DNA of 64,000 bases from Rotaria macrura (lineage: Eukaryota; Rotifera; Eurotatoria; Philodinida; Philodinidae): contig OENT01000528.1 in NCBI GenBank assembly GCA_900239685.1, positions 1 to 64,000 of the forward strand. The letters run 5' to 3'. Position numbers and translations under genes: made by a program. Under the pieces are notes generated by a model. It made no database searches, had not been told where the DNA came from, and worked only from the letters and a program-made list of their open reading frames with translations. This document shows, in pieces, positions 1 to 12,031 of this stretch. Numbering within the stretch: the stretch's first letter is position 1; each line of letters starts with the position of its first letter.

Positions 1-1708
1 TGTCAAAGCCATAACTCGGTCAAAAAAGGTTGGCCGATCAAAAAAATTTCAGGTTATATACAGTTTCATTTTCTCTATAAACTGACACATAGAAAATGGT
101 ACCTTTAGGGGGGGGCCAGCCCCCCCTTAAACATTCAAAATATAAAATTATGCTTGCGGTATCCGCAATCAAATCTCCATATTTAAACTTACAATATTCA
201 CCAAGATTATTGTTCCATCTGTATTAGACAAATATAAACACTAGAGTATACTAATTTTCAACACATCAAAGCGTTTCAAATGAACACACTGTTTGTAAGT
301 GTATGATTAACTTTTGATCTTTGCTTACATTAAGTTACTTTTCACCATAATATGCGATACAAAGCAGTAGAAAAAATGTCTGACTATCTTAGCCATCGTC
401 TTGCTGACTTATAAGGCAATCAAATTTTATATTTCATTGGAAACAACAAAGTCTAAACTAATAAATCTTGTACTAAAAATGTGTTTTTACGACGATTCTG
501 AAACAGAAAACAGACACCTCTAAAAATCGGGCGTTGCAATGTTTTCGCAAATTGAAAAGTTTCTATTTCTCAATTATTTAAAATCTTACGTATGAAACTT
601 GAACAAAAAATATATCGAAATGTAGTGCCTTAAAACCTCTTTCGATATCAAAACTGAAAAACACTTTAGTTCCGCTTTTATCTCTCTAATCAAAAAAGAC
701 TTAACACATGAAATTTATTGTCAAATCGAATCTTTTTCATAGACAATCACTTTGCAAGATAATAAACCATTGTGTTCAATAATCATGAATGAACTCAATT
801 CTTTTAGCGTTCTTTTTTGGAAACATAACCGACAGTCAAATTTTTATAGAAAAATATAATTCAAAACATATTTTTTATAGTTTTGAAACAGCCAATAAGT
901 TAAAACCACCCTCTTATTTAGTCTGTTTCATTGAAAGACATATTTTGCAACAACAACCAACAGTAATTTGAACTTCCAAGATACAATTGGGAAGAACGTT
1001 CCTCATACTACTGAAATCATTATCTAACAAGTTTGTTAATTTTTTTTGTGATAAAAACCCTAATAGAAAATACAATGGACTTTGCTTGATAGTGAAATTG
1101 CCAGAACCTCTCATATTCATTGTAAAAGAAAAACACTTTCGGTACGAACTTTTTAGTTTAGACTTTGCTCTTTCCAATGAAAAATAAAATTTATTGATTT
1201 AAAAATCATCCTGACGGTCGATGACGGTTTGACAATTTTCCAATTTACATTTCATCGCATGATAGATCTTTAATTCAATTGAAAGAAAACTTCACGATTG
1301 CTGCTGAGTTGTTACAACAGAAATTTATTTTTTTCTTCGATTTTTACTTTGAAACATGAAGCGACTCTTAAAGCTCAAATTTTTTAAAAGAATTTATTTT
1401 ACAAAATAATCGTTGTTTTGATTGAGGCTGAACCGTAGGAATAAGACTATTTCGAACGATGAGAATGAAGACGAATTTTCAAATTTTCCTAAGACAACTT
1501 GAAGAATATTTTCTCGAAAGAGGTTTTTAAACCTTAGAGCTGTTGTGTTGCGATTTAGTTAAGAAATCTGTTACTACTCAATCATGAGAGTTATTTTTTT
1601 AACTAAATGTTTAGGCATTATTAGCAGTAGCATTAATAAATACTGACACGTAATGCCATTAGAGTCACCTAATGTCCTCTGTATGCATTAAGTTAGCATT
1701 ATTTTTAA
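1..1708. other. Gene-free stretch with a G-run/C-run hairpin
   Basis: No reading frame here has family resemblance or convincing splice sites; the short ORFs (for example around 789-971) look like AT-rich noise. Near 108-132 a run of eight G is followed closely by seven C, flanked by TTTA and TAAA, giving a compact GC hairpin in AT-rich DNA. Around 1610-1700 the words GCATTA/TAATGC recur several times in both orientations. Confidence 0.5.
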
Positions 1709-3395
1709 GACTAATTCCACTACTCCATTCAAATTTTGGACTTCTGCTTGTATATACTGCACCGAACCTTTCAACGACTATTTTACGAAACCACTGGTGA
1801 CTTTCTACAGTCTACTCAAAATTGCGACTTGTCACGTTTCAGTTACAGTATTAGCATCACATTAGAAATACTTCGGAAGCATTTCGATATCATGCAAATT
1901 ATAATATCATTGATTGTTGTTTCAGTGTGAATTATATTCTTGCGTAGACTTAAAAATTGCAGAAGTTTTGTGTAACAACAGTTTTTCTGTAAACAGAAGC
2001 ATTTTCCATAGTAAATGAAGAAAATATGTGTGATTTTTAGAGTCAGCTAATGTATGCAACGATTGATTCTCAGAAATGTTGCTCAGTTTAAGGCTCATTG
2101 TAGAGAAACGAGTTCTATGAATTTTTCTAGAAGCCAGTTTAACAAGCACTGATCCTTCGATACTTGATGAGCATTTTACGAAAAACCTCTAAGAGTGCCG
2201 ATATTCATCAACGGGAGCTTTAATTTAGTCGTAGTTTAGACACAGCACGACCGAGTGAGCTGAAATTTTCTACGAGTATGAACCTGCATGATTGCTGGCT
2301 AGCTTCTTCTCAAAATACGGAATACTTTGGAGTTGATGAATCATCCAACATCTGGAAACACGTGCATTTTTTAGTAGTTAGGTCCTTCACAAATTTTGTT
2401 TACGATTTCTGTAAGAGACTGGAACCAGAGCTCCGAATGGGATGGGACAATCCAATCCCGTCTCATCCCATCCCATTGGACGACTTGGGACGAAACATAG
2501 ATCCATGGGATGGGATGGGATGAAAGATTCGTCCCATGGGACTATTATATGGATTTTTCGATTATGATTTTTTTGTCTAAAAGACGATGTTCGTAGACAT
2601 AGACGAGAATTAATCTCATTTTTCGTTCTTGTTTTCTATTGAGGGTTGTTCTTCGGTCATGTATCCGTTTCTGGATCATCATGATGAGTCTTTTGTGGTA
2701 AAAGTCTCATAAATTTCCAGTAATGTTTAGACTTCAAGACAAAAAGATTAATTTGGATGTTTCGAAAATTCCACGCATTTGGGTTCTGAATTTTTCGGCG
2801 CTCCTAAACATTATCTAACATCTGAAATTTCAGAAATTTCAAATATCTCAAAGTTTCGGTTTCACTACTGTGAATTAATAGTGTCGATGGAATTGATGAA
2901 TATCGGCACTCTTAGAGGTTTTTCGTAAAATGCTCATCAAGTATCGAAGGATCAGTGCTTGTTAAACTGGCTTCTAGAAAAATTCATAGAACTCGTTTCT
3001 CTACAATGAGCCTTAAACTGAGCAACATTTCTGAGAATCAATCGTTGCATACATTAGCTGACTCTAAAAATCACACATATTTTCTTCATTTACTATGGAA
3101 AATGCTTCTGTTTACAGAAAAACTGTTGTTACACAAAACTTCTGCAATTTTTAAGTCTACGCAAGAATATAATTCACACTGAAACAACAATCAATGATAT
3201 TATAATTTGCATGATATCGAAATGCTTCCGAAGTATTTCTAATGTGATGCTAATACTGTAACTGAAACGTGACAAGTCGCAATTTTGAGTAGACTGTAGA
3301 AAGTCACCAGTGGTTTCGTAAAATAGTCGTTGAAAGGTTCGGTGCAGTATATACAAGCAGAAGTCCAAAATTTGAATGGAGTAGTGGAATTAGTT
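1709..3395. mobile_element. Long-arm foldback (palindromic) element flanked by TTAA
   Basis: The left arm (about 1709-2211) and right arm (about 2893-3395) are near-perfect reverse complements of about 500 bp; the same 75- and 64-codon frames can be read from each arm in opposite directions. The loop is about 680 bp. TTAA sits immediately outside both ends (1705-1708 and 3396-3399), and the termini read GACTAATTCC and, on the other strand, AACTAATTCC. TTAA duplications are typical of piggyBac-type insertion, but these termini do not start with the CCY usual for piggyBac, so the superfamily is not assigned. No transposase is visible. The close match of the arms suggests a recent origin or ongoing arm correction. 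Confidence 0.65.
2437..2540. repeat. GGGATGGGAT / ATCCCATCCC cluster in the foldback loop
   Basis: Within the loop, GGGATGGGA words occur on the plus strand (about 2439 and 2509-2521), and their complement TCCCATCCC lies between them (about 2463-2475). CCATGGGA words follow. The cluster is GC-rich against its surroundings and can pair with itself. Confidence 0.6.
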
Positions 3396-3715
3396 TTAAA
3401 TGTAGGTATTAAGCTATGAAATAACTGTAATTGATAAATTTCCGATAGTTTGGCATTTGACTTATTCGAACGAAGGACCATGTTAAACAGTACAAAATTC
3501 GGAAATGAAGCTTCAAAAAACTAAAACCAAACAGAGTATTTTGAAGTGTACCTTTAAACATCTGACAGAAATATTTCGAAATAAGAATCATGGATTATCC
3601 ATTGTTGGAACATTCAGTTCCGAAGGAGACTAACTATGTGAAACAAGTATTAATCAATATGATGAGTAACGCTCATATTGACCTTGCGTAAAACGAGTGT
3701 TGAATAAGATGTGTA

Positions 3716-5124
3716 GGGTCACATTTTCCACAAATAGTTGCTCCATAAATCACTTGCTAAATCGAATTCTCATTTGTGGATAATGAAAGGAGATCATTTT
3801 CCTGGTCACCAAATAGAGATTTTTATTTAGGGATTATTTTATTTGGGGATTTCGTTTTAGAGATTTTTTTATTTAATTATTTTCGAATTTGTTGATATTT
3901 TACATGGTAGGTTCCGATTCGCCACAAATTGTGGTTTCCTTAATCACCTTTGCAGATGTGTCCACAGTTGTGTAAAATTCAATAATTAAAACAAATCTGG
4001 TGGCCAGATAGGGACTCCTGATTCGGAAAGTTTTAGTTTTGGGTCTTTTTTAAACAGAAAACACAGTTATACGTGTGGCAATGTTCACTATAGTTAATCC
4101 AGTCCTTTACCAAGAAGTAAGTCAAGAACCGAGTTTCATGACAAATGTTTCTTCAATAGAAGTGGTGGCCAGATTCATTTCTTTCTTAAAGGAGTAAATA
4201 ACACTCTCAGTTCGTGGATAAGAACTGGTAACCTGATGCTTTCCACGAACTGAAAATATAATTTAATCCTTTAAGAAAGAAATGAATCTGATCACCAGAT
4301 TCATTCTATGCTTCTGCTAAAGAAACGTATTTTATTACCTTTGAATATATCGTTAAATTGGTGTGCTAAACTTGATAACAATCCACGACTGTTTGTGAGA
4401 AACTAGTGGATATATCGTTTATATTGAATGGAAATTGTCTCATGGACACTCGCGATCGGAAACTAAGCACAGATTCTGGTTACTAGATTCATTTCAAATT
4501 CGGTGATTGTGAATATATATGATTATCTTCGCATGAACGGCTTGATCTTATTTTGAACTTGGTTACGATCGACGCATATTTCTATATGCAACTGTATGTT
4601 TCTTGTTTCGAAAAGTATGTATTCACTTCTTGTGCTCACTCATATTGAGGAATAGATAATATATTTTGGTCACCAGATCCATTCTACAGTTCGTCGAAGA
4701 TGTATTTTATGAAACTGAATAATGAATCTTTGTTTTCTATTATGGCATTTGAAAGAGTGGTGCTTCGGGTATTAATAATGTTAATTGCGAAATATCATCT
4801 GGCGCTTAGTGTTTGTACCTTTCATATCGAAGGGCGCTAGGTGCAGACAGTAGCGATGAAACATGTTTAATGTGACAAATTTTTGCTTTTTTAGGTTGCA
4901 TGGTAGGAGTATAATAGTTGAGTGAACTTGTAATTCGCGTACTGCATTTTTTATGTCCACTACCAACAAATTCGAAAATTATTAAATAAAAACATCTCTA
5001 AAAGAATCCCTAAATAAAAATCTCTATTTGGTGACCAGGAAAATGATCTCCTTTCATTATCCACAAATGTGGATTCGATTTAGGGAGTGATTTATGGAAC
5101 CACAATTTGTGGAAAATGGGACGC
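3716..5124. mobile_element. Second foldback/MITE-like element with ~170 bp inverted ends
   Basis: The left end (about 3716-3894) and right end (about 4965-5124) are imperfect inverted repeats sharing CATTTTCCACAAAT, ATAAATCACT, GGTGACCAGGAAAATGATCT and AAATCTCTATTT. A smaller inverted repeat (about 4162-4215 against 4245-4306) is nested inside. The word GGT(G/C/T)(A/G)CCAGAT, often followed by TCATTCT, recurs about seven times (near 3801, 4031, 4162, 4289, 4477, 4669 and 5030). No target-site duplication or coding region was recognised, so the exact borders are uncertain. Confidence 0.55.
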
Positions 5125-6490
5125 ATTCGTCCGAACAGATTTCTAGAAATCATTGATACTTCATCGTTTAATTATCTCAATGATTCAATGTTTTCTAGTA
5201 GCTGTATAAACAGCTGTGTCACAACTGAATAGTATGGTGGGGCCTAACTTTTATTTTTGTTTGCATTTTAACTGTTTCAGAATATGAAGAAAGCAAACTT
5301 CTTGCAAAATCATCATTTTCGAATGGTATGTGCTTATGAACGGAACAAGATAGAAGAACTGTTGAAAAAACGGTATCAGTTCGATCTCAATACATGGATC
5401 TTGCGTTCGAGCGACTATTTTCACAGTTTGAGTTTTCGATATCATCGCGTCACAAACTGATGTTTCGATGCGTATGTCAAGTAAGAATGAAAGGAAGAAA
5501 ACTTGAGAAGACCCACATAAATGCTCTGCTTCGCATCACATTAAAAATAAAAACGAAAATTGAAGTTAGATGCCATTCTATCTGCTCATATATCACATTA
5601 CTGAATACAGCTTATAGTAGACTGTGAGTCATTGAGATAATTAATCGTTCAGTGGCTAGGGATTTCTAAAAATAGATCGATACACTTTGGTAGAGTTTAC
5701 AGAGTGATAAATTTCAAGATTTTACTGTTTTTTCGATTGATAACCCATTCCTAGATATTCACCAGTTTTCAGACGAATTTACACAAAAGTTAGAAGCAGA
5801 CTATTCATTTTTCTTATACGACATTCGTTTTTCCTACGACCTAGCAAGTGCTTCGCACCACATTCTGTTGCCGAGTGAAGCTCGAGTACCATCTAATTAA
5901 GAGAAGCATACGACACTATTGCCCTTCATCATGATATAGCTCTCGTATATCGTAGTCAAAGTTGATTTACATTGACGATTGATACGTTGTTAGAAGTAAA
6001 AATTGATTATTGTTTTAATTTTTGAAATAGTCTAAAAACCAAAATGGTACAGTAGTACCATAAGAAGTTATTATCGAAGTCAATTTCTATGCGAGTTTGA
6101 TTTATATTCTATTTATTTTTCTTTTCAGAATCTAATTACAGATGGTCAGGAATCAATATTAAAGTTACTTTCACATTTTATTGTCCATCGAAAATAACAC
6201 TTCTATATGTTAATATGACTTGTTACGAATAAGAATATTTTCAGAAATACAAGTCAACTAGTATTAGAATCGAAGCCAAACATTGATATGAATTACATGT
6301 TTAGACAAAATTCGTTAATGACTATTTGAAGAAAGATTTAGCTGATACTCGAAGAATGAAAAATATAATTTAACCTTGAGTTATCAGATTTATTTGAGTA
6401 ATAGTATCTTGATATTCAATGTGGCTGTATTGAGTGATGACAAAAGAAACTTGAAAGCAGCTTTTCTATGTGTCTAAAATCTATTGATAC
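5125..6490. other. Gene-free stretch upstream of the mannosidase
   Basis: The short frames at 5251-5445 and 5394-5627 overlap on opposite strands and have no recognisable similarity. I see no RNA gene or repeat. It probably holds the promoter and 5' leader of the GH125 gene. Confidence 0.4.
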
Positions 6491-6550
6491 TTGAAAAATT
6501 GTTTTTCTTGTGTACTTACAATAAATTTTGATTTAATATTACTAAACAAA

Positions 6551-9500
6551 ATGTGTTCCTGTGCCTATAATCACGAGTTTTGTATTTATTTCTTGCGTTA
6601 TTTAACCAAAACAATTCGAAAACTTAAACTACGCCAACTTGTTAAATTGATATGTTTAATTATTGGAATAACGTTCATCTTTAATATCATATACATGCCT
6701 GATCTTTTTCAATTATCATTACCGTCTGCGTTACAAAAATCATTAATCCATTCAACATCGAAAATCTCCGATAACTTGATTCTACCTCCTATTCAGCGAT
6801 CTACTCGAGCACTCGAAAATTTGCAAAAGTTATTAGCTAGCGTCATATCTTCTGATGATCAAGCTTGGATTTGGCGACCGACCGATCAATATCCATCTGT
6901 ACCTTATCAACCGACGTCACTTCAAAATCAACATATTCCAAAAGCCGTACATAACTTCACAGATTTACCGAAATCAATTAAAAATGAAATCGATCGTGTT
7001 TGTTACCGACTCAATCGAACAGATAAAATTGCCGGATCGATGTGGTGTAAATTATTTAGAAAATCATATTCAGATACACTTGCAACAACAGCAACCATAC
7101 TCGATGATAACACGACGTATATCATAACTGGTGATATTAATCTGATGTGGTTGCGCGACAGTAGGTAAGATGGAAACAGAGAAAAACTATTAACATTTCT
7201 TGACAATGATTAATGATTACAAATATTTATTTAGTGCTCAGGTTCATCAATATTTACCATTATGGAAAGATTCAGAAATTCAAAATATTATCGAAGGTCT
7301 TATCCGTCGTCAAATTCGATTTATTTTTGCTAATCCATATGCCAGTTCGTTTCGTTTAACTCTTCGTCCGAATCCTCCGTCGGATGATTCCCTCGAATCA
7401 ATACATACACAAAAAGGTCGTAATGTACACGTTGCTATGCACAATTATGAATTAGATAGTTTATGTTATCATATACGTTTATGTTATTCGTGGTGGAAAC
7501 AAAGTCAACGAGTTCATGTATTCAATCAACATTGGTTAACCGCCGTTAAAATTATTATTCAAGTTATGATTATTGAACAGCATCATTCACAAGTTTCACC
7601 CTATCGCTATACAGAATTAAGTAATAATCATCAAGGTCCAACGGTTGCCTATACAGGAATGACTTGGAGTGCTTTTCGACCTAGTGATGATCAAACAAAG
7701 TACGGATATCTTATACCAAGCAATATGATGGCTTGTGTTGTTTTAGAACAATTAATAGAAATGATCAATACTATATTTCCCGAAGAACTTGAACTTTTAC
7801 GACAAGTACGAATAATCTAACATAAGCAAATTTCATGGATGACAGACGAGAGTTTATTTAGTTTCATCTATTACTACGTTTTATTGAATAAGATCGTAAT
7901 AGTCTGTTTAAAGGAGAGATGGAAAATAAAGATTCGTTCTATACAGTCTCTTATCTACAGTTAGCTGCATTAATTAGATGTATTGTCCGTGTTATATTCG
8001 AACTAATGTTTAAAATAAATATTAGAAGCTAATCAATAGAATAGACATAACACCGATGATAATTCTACATTTAACAATTTTAAGTTCTAATCTGTGATTG
8101 ATTTAAAACATCGAATAGAATGATGATACTTCGTGAAACGAAAGTCTCATACACAACATTTGTAGTTACTGATGAGAGTCCAGTTGACTTCCTCAACGTA
8201 TCAGTGTACGAAAGATTTAAATACTATTGAATAAAACGATTAATAGACATAACCTTTTACTATCTATTTATCCGATGTTTCTCATCAGTATGATAATATC
8301 ACTCTGACTGATATCTGATATCAGTTTCAATTATCCGAAACACACGTCAACAAATGTTGTCAAGTCAATGTACAGAGTACATTCTAACGATATCAACTAT
8401 CAAACGTATTCATACGTAACATTAAAAATAATCGAATGATTTTGCTTGTACGATTTTAAGCTTCAATAGTTCTTTTGACGAAAAATAAAAGAATTTTCTA
8501 TTCAGAATTAACGAGATTAAGATACATTGATGGAGTAAATACTTCGAGATTTGATTCTTGATAAGTGATGTGTTGTTTTTTGCTTTAATTATTCAACTTT
8601 TTCCGAAAACTTTGCCCATGCCGCGGTCATTCTCTACTTGAAGAATATGCTGCTTATGAAAGAAAAAAACAAATGGCTTTCATTTTATTTTTGTAAATTA
8701 AACTGCTTTTGATTTTAAGCAACAGATTTCCCGAGAAAGAATATCACTAGAGGCAATTGTATGTTTTTCAAAAGAGCATCGGTCGCTTTTTTCCTGCTAA
8801 GCTATTTTCGTATTATGTGGAATAATATATTTATGAAAAAACTGCCATGTGACAAAAACTTTTTCGAAACATTCAATTTCATATCTTTTCTTGAAACAAA
8901 ACAAAAACATCAAGCGAAGTAAACATTTCATGGATGCGTGTACTCATATGTTCTGTAAAAACAAACATCAAACTACTTAATTACGTAACATGAGGAGACA
9001 ACATAATTTTCAAAAGAACTCACTGGCAATATTATTCGATTCTTTCTCTGACGATCGATGGTATACTAGAGCTAGAGACCTGCGGGGGCCCCCGAACTCC
9101 GATTCCGATTCCGACGGAGTCGGAGTTAAAAAATGAAAATTTTCGGAGTCAATTTTATTGTCGGGGTTGATCGGACTCCGATCAACCCCGAAAAATTATA
9201 ATTGTGTGATAAGTTTTCGCTATTTCACACAACAATATCCTCATTTTTCATGTTAAGAAGAAAAAAGATAAAATACAACGCTTGGTAATATAGTGAGATT
9301 CCACTTCAGGACAAAAAAAGAACAAATGAATCATTTTGACAGTATAAGATTCGAATGATCGACCAAGAAAAACAATGCTATTTTTGAAGAAATACACTCT
9401 GCAAATCATTGACGAGAATTACATGAAAATATTGCTGCATTTGAGTAGAATTGAAGTGCTTCTCTTTTTTACGATTTTCTCAGTTTCATTATTTTCATCT

Positions 9501-10465
9501 ATCACCTTTTGAAATTCGTTTTTTCTCAAACATCTATTAGTCATTTTTTATTTTTCAGAGTACCATAAATGCAAAACTCAAAATGACTTCTTTGATTTTC
9601 ATTCACGCATTTGTTTATCTAGTTTGATGTATTCAAAAGTTAGCAATAAAATACATCAGAGGTCATCTATTTTCAATAATAATTTCTTGGAGTTTTCAGG
9701 AGTTTTTCGGAGTCGGAGTCGGGTTTGGAAATAAAAGCATTGGCTCCGCAGGTCTCTAACTAGAGCACTTAGTTTTTAAATATGACACAGAATTCGATAA
9801 GTTATTTCTTCATTACGTTTACTTTTTCTTCTTTTCATCATTTAGATTTCACAATTACTCAAAGATATTCTGTATGGTATTGATAAATATGGAGTAGTTC
9901 ATGATGCACGATATGGAAAAATATATGCATATGAAACAGATGGTTTGTCCCATCATTTACTTGTTGACGATGCCAATGTACCATCATTATTGTCAGCATC
10001 TTATCTTGGTTTCAAAACACCTTATGATCCATCTGAATCATTAATTAAGTCAACACGTCGATTTATATTGTCGAAAGATAATCCTTTTTTCTTTCATGGA
10101 AAGCAGGCTTGGGGTATAGGAAGTGAACATACAAGAACTAATTTTGTTTGGCCAATGGCTATCATTATGGAAGGATTAACAATAACAATGAACAATAATA
10201 CAATTAAGGATTTAGATCATGTATGGCAAAGGTTAGAGACAAGTCATGCTAACACATTTTCTATGCATGAAAGTTTTAATGTTGATAACCCAACAGAATT
10301 CACGCGTGAATGGTAAACTAAATCAACGGAAGGAAATTTTTTTCAATTTATGTATTTATGTTTGATGATTTTAGGTTTGCTTGGGTTAATTCTCTTTTTG
10401 CTGAATTAGTCTTAACGCACATAGAATCACTGGAAGATTGGTTAAAATATCGTCGAACAACTTAG
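6551..10465 (+). CDS. GH125 metal-independent alpha-mannosidase, membrane-anchored
   Basis: Exons 6551-7164, 7235-7805, 9846-10312 and 10375-10465 join in frame to about 580 aa. The GH125 (DUF1237) family removes non-reducing alpha-1,6-mannose without a metal. Family motifs seen: GDINLMWLRDSSAQV across the first junction, GPTVAYTGMTWSAFRPSDD, YGYLIPSNMM, GIGSEHTRTNFVWPMAI and FTREWFAWVNSLFAELV at the end. A hydrophobic stretch near residues 32-50 after a basic segment suggests a type II membrane anchor and a secretory-pathway location. An in-frame ATG at 6491 would add 20 residues; 6551 is preferred because it lies just before the basic anchor segment. Intron 2 (2.04 kb) carries a MITE. AATAAA occurs at 10555 and 10575. 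The gene converges on NDPK. GH125 is best known from bacteria and fungi, so transfer is possible. Confidence 0.87.
9073..9758. mobile_element. hAT-type MITE, 686 bp, with 8-bp target-site duplication
   Basis: The ends are a perfect 13-bp inverted repeat, TAGAGACCTGCGG at 9073-9085 and CCGCAGGTCTCTA at 9746-9758. ACTAGAGC is duplicated exactly on both sides (9065-9072 and 9759-9766). Eight-bp duplications and TAGAG/CAGAG-type ends are hAT hallmarks. Subterminal copies of CTCCGACTCCGA-like words (near 9095-9185 and 9705-9722) resemble transposase-binding repeats. No coding capacity is visible, so it is non-autonomous. It sits within intron 2 of the GH125 gene. Confidence 0.85.
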
Positions 10466-10761
10466 TAAAGGCCAATGAATACTAAACTGAGTTTCTATAC
10501 ATGACTTTTGATTGTGACATATTTCTTATTCATCATTGAATAGGTAATCATGCAAATAAACGAAGCTTTGTGATAATAAAGATTTCTATTTCAAGCTGAA
10601 ATATGTTGTTTCTTTTATTTTTCAATCCTCACTCTACAGACAGACAATCAATTGAACGTAAGCACAAAACGGTGAAACCGATACAATTAATTCACAAAAA
10701 AGAATTCTATAATTAGTGTGAGATAATCTAAATTGTCTGCTCCCATCGACTATCACTTAAT

Positions 10762-11483
10762 TCACTCGTAGATCCATTGCTCAGCTGTATGTTTCCAATC
10801 GGAAACTTCGTCGGCTTTGAACCATAAATCGATTTCACGTTTAGCTGCACTTTCCGAATCACTACCATGAGCAATATTACTAAAAATTTAAAACGAAAAT
10901 AAGCAACTTTAAAACTGATCATTTCAATATAAAGACATAACGTACCGTCCTGTAACGATTGCATAATCACCACGAATTGTACCTGGTTCTGAATGAGCTG
11001 GATTGGTTGCACCAAGCATTTTACGAGCAATCTTGATAACATCGAAACCTTCCCAAACCTAAGTAATAGAGAAATAAAAGAATAGTAATATGCAGACAAA
11101 AATATATCAACAAATACCATAGCGACGACGGGTCCACTGCCGATGTAAGATAAAAGTGGTTCATAAAACTTCTTGCCTGGAAAACGACAAAAAAAAACAA
11201 TTTCAATTAGAACAAAATGAAGTCAATGCATTTGTTTTTCTTCTGACCTTTATGTTCTTCATAATGACTTTCAAGCAAAGCTTTTGGTGCCTACAAAAAA
11301 AAACACTAATTGTATTTCTAAAACACAAAAAAACATGGTATATATTTATCAGACTTGAAGCATTTTGAGTCCAACCAATTTGAATCCACGTTGTTCAAAT
11401 CGATGAATAGCATCACCAACAACTCCACGTTGGACTCCATCGGGCTTGATCATAATAAAAGTACGTTCAGAAGCACCAGCCAT
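10762..11483 (-). CDS. NME: Nucleoside diphosphate kinase (NDPK/NME)
   Basis: Five exons (11355-11483, 11248-11290, 11118-11176, 10946-11058, 10762-10879) join in frame to 153 aa, the usual size of group I NDPKs. The enzyme transfers the gamma-phosphate of ATP to nucleoside diphosphates through a phospho-histidine. The start reads [20 protein letters not shown], with the conserved KPDGVQRG. The active-site histidine lies in [14 protein letters not shown], followed by EIDLWF, and the C-terminus is WIYE. Exon joins at the TG|RN and MV|WEG positions restore family sequence exactly. A TTTATT (AATAAA on the minus strand) at 10614-10619 is a likely poly(A) signal, so the gene is tail-to-tail with the mannosidase. 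See the separate entry for an in-frame upstream exon. Confidence 0.95.
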
Positions 11484-12031
11484 AGTTAATGTACTAAGTT
11501 TGGATGATATGGGTTGATCGAAAATCTAAAAACATGTACAATGTAAATAAAACGTCTATATGTCGATGTCTTCGGTCGTGTTGTTTAATCTGAGCATGTC
11601 TTCTAAATGGAGGCAAAAGTAAAAGTATGAAGTTATGAAAAAGACGACCGAGTAGTAGACAAATAAGCCTCTTTCTATGTAAGAAAAAGCCCGCGGTGTG
11701 TCTCATGAAAGAAACGAGAAAGAAAAAAAATCTGCTCAGCTGGCTGGCTAGCTTGCTATGATGAAAATAGACACGTGGTGACGTGTACATCAGTATCGAG
11801 GTTAAAGAAATCGATCCAATATTTCCTCCGCTAACTCACCCGACAATAGAGGGCAATAATTGATGAATGAATAAAAACTGAACAAACCTGACTTTCACAT
11901 AATGAATCAACATTCTCCTTATTAGTACAATATTCTTGCTTATGATTGATGTCGATATTCGTTTGTAATTTTTCACAGGAATTATGGCCAATAGTTGTCA
12001 AGCAGATTAGAAGTAAAATCATCATGGACAT
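11484..12031 (-). CDS. Possible upstream coding exon giving NDPK a signal peptide
   Basis: An open segment 11888-12031 begins [19 protein letters not shown], a good signal peptide, and ends at a CAG|GTTTGT donor after 48 codons (phase 0). A TTTTTAG acceptor at 11526-11527 opens a 42-nt segment (11484-11525) with no stop that runs in frame straight into the NDPK ATG. Splicing would yield a 215-aa NDPK with a cleavable N-terminus. The simple reading is that 11484-11525 is 5' leader of the cytosolic form and the upstream exon is an alternative first exon, or chance. The match of phase, donor and acceptor favours a real isoform; no family match is known for the 48-residue part. Confidence 0.4.

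Noticed and set aside
914..1187. Overlapping frames on both strands (87 and 66 codons)
   Set aside because: Mutually antisense, AT-rich, no splice context and no family resemblance.
1922..3182. Identical 75-codon frames in opposite directions
   Set aside because: They are the same DNA read from the two arms of the foldback; duplication explains the identity, not coding selection.
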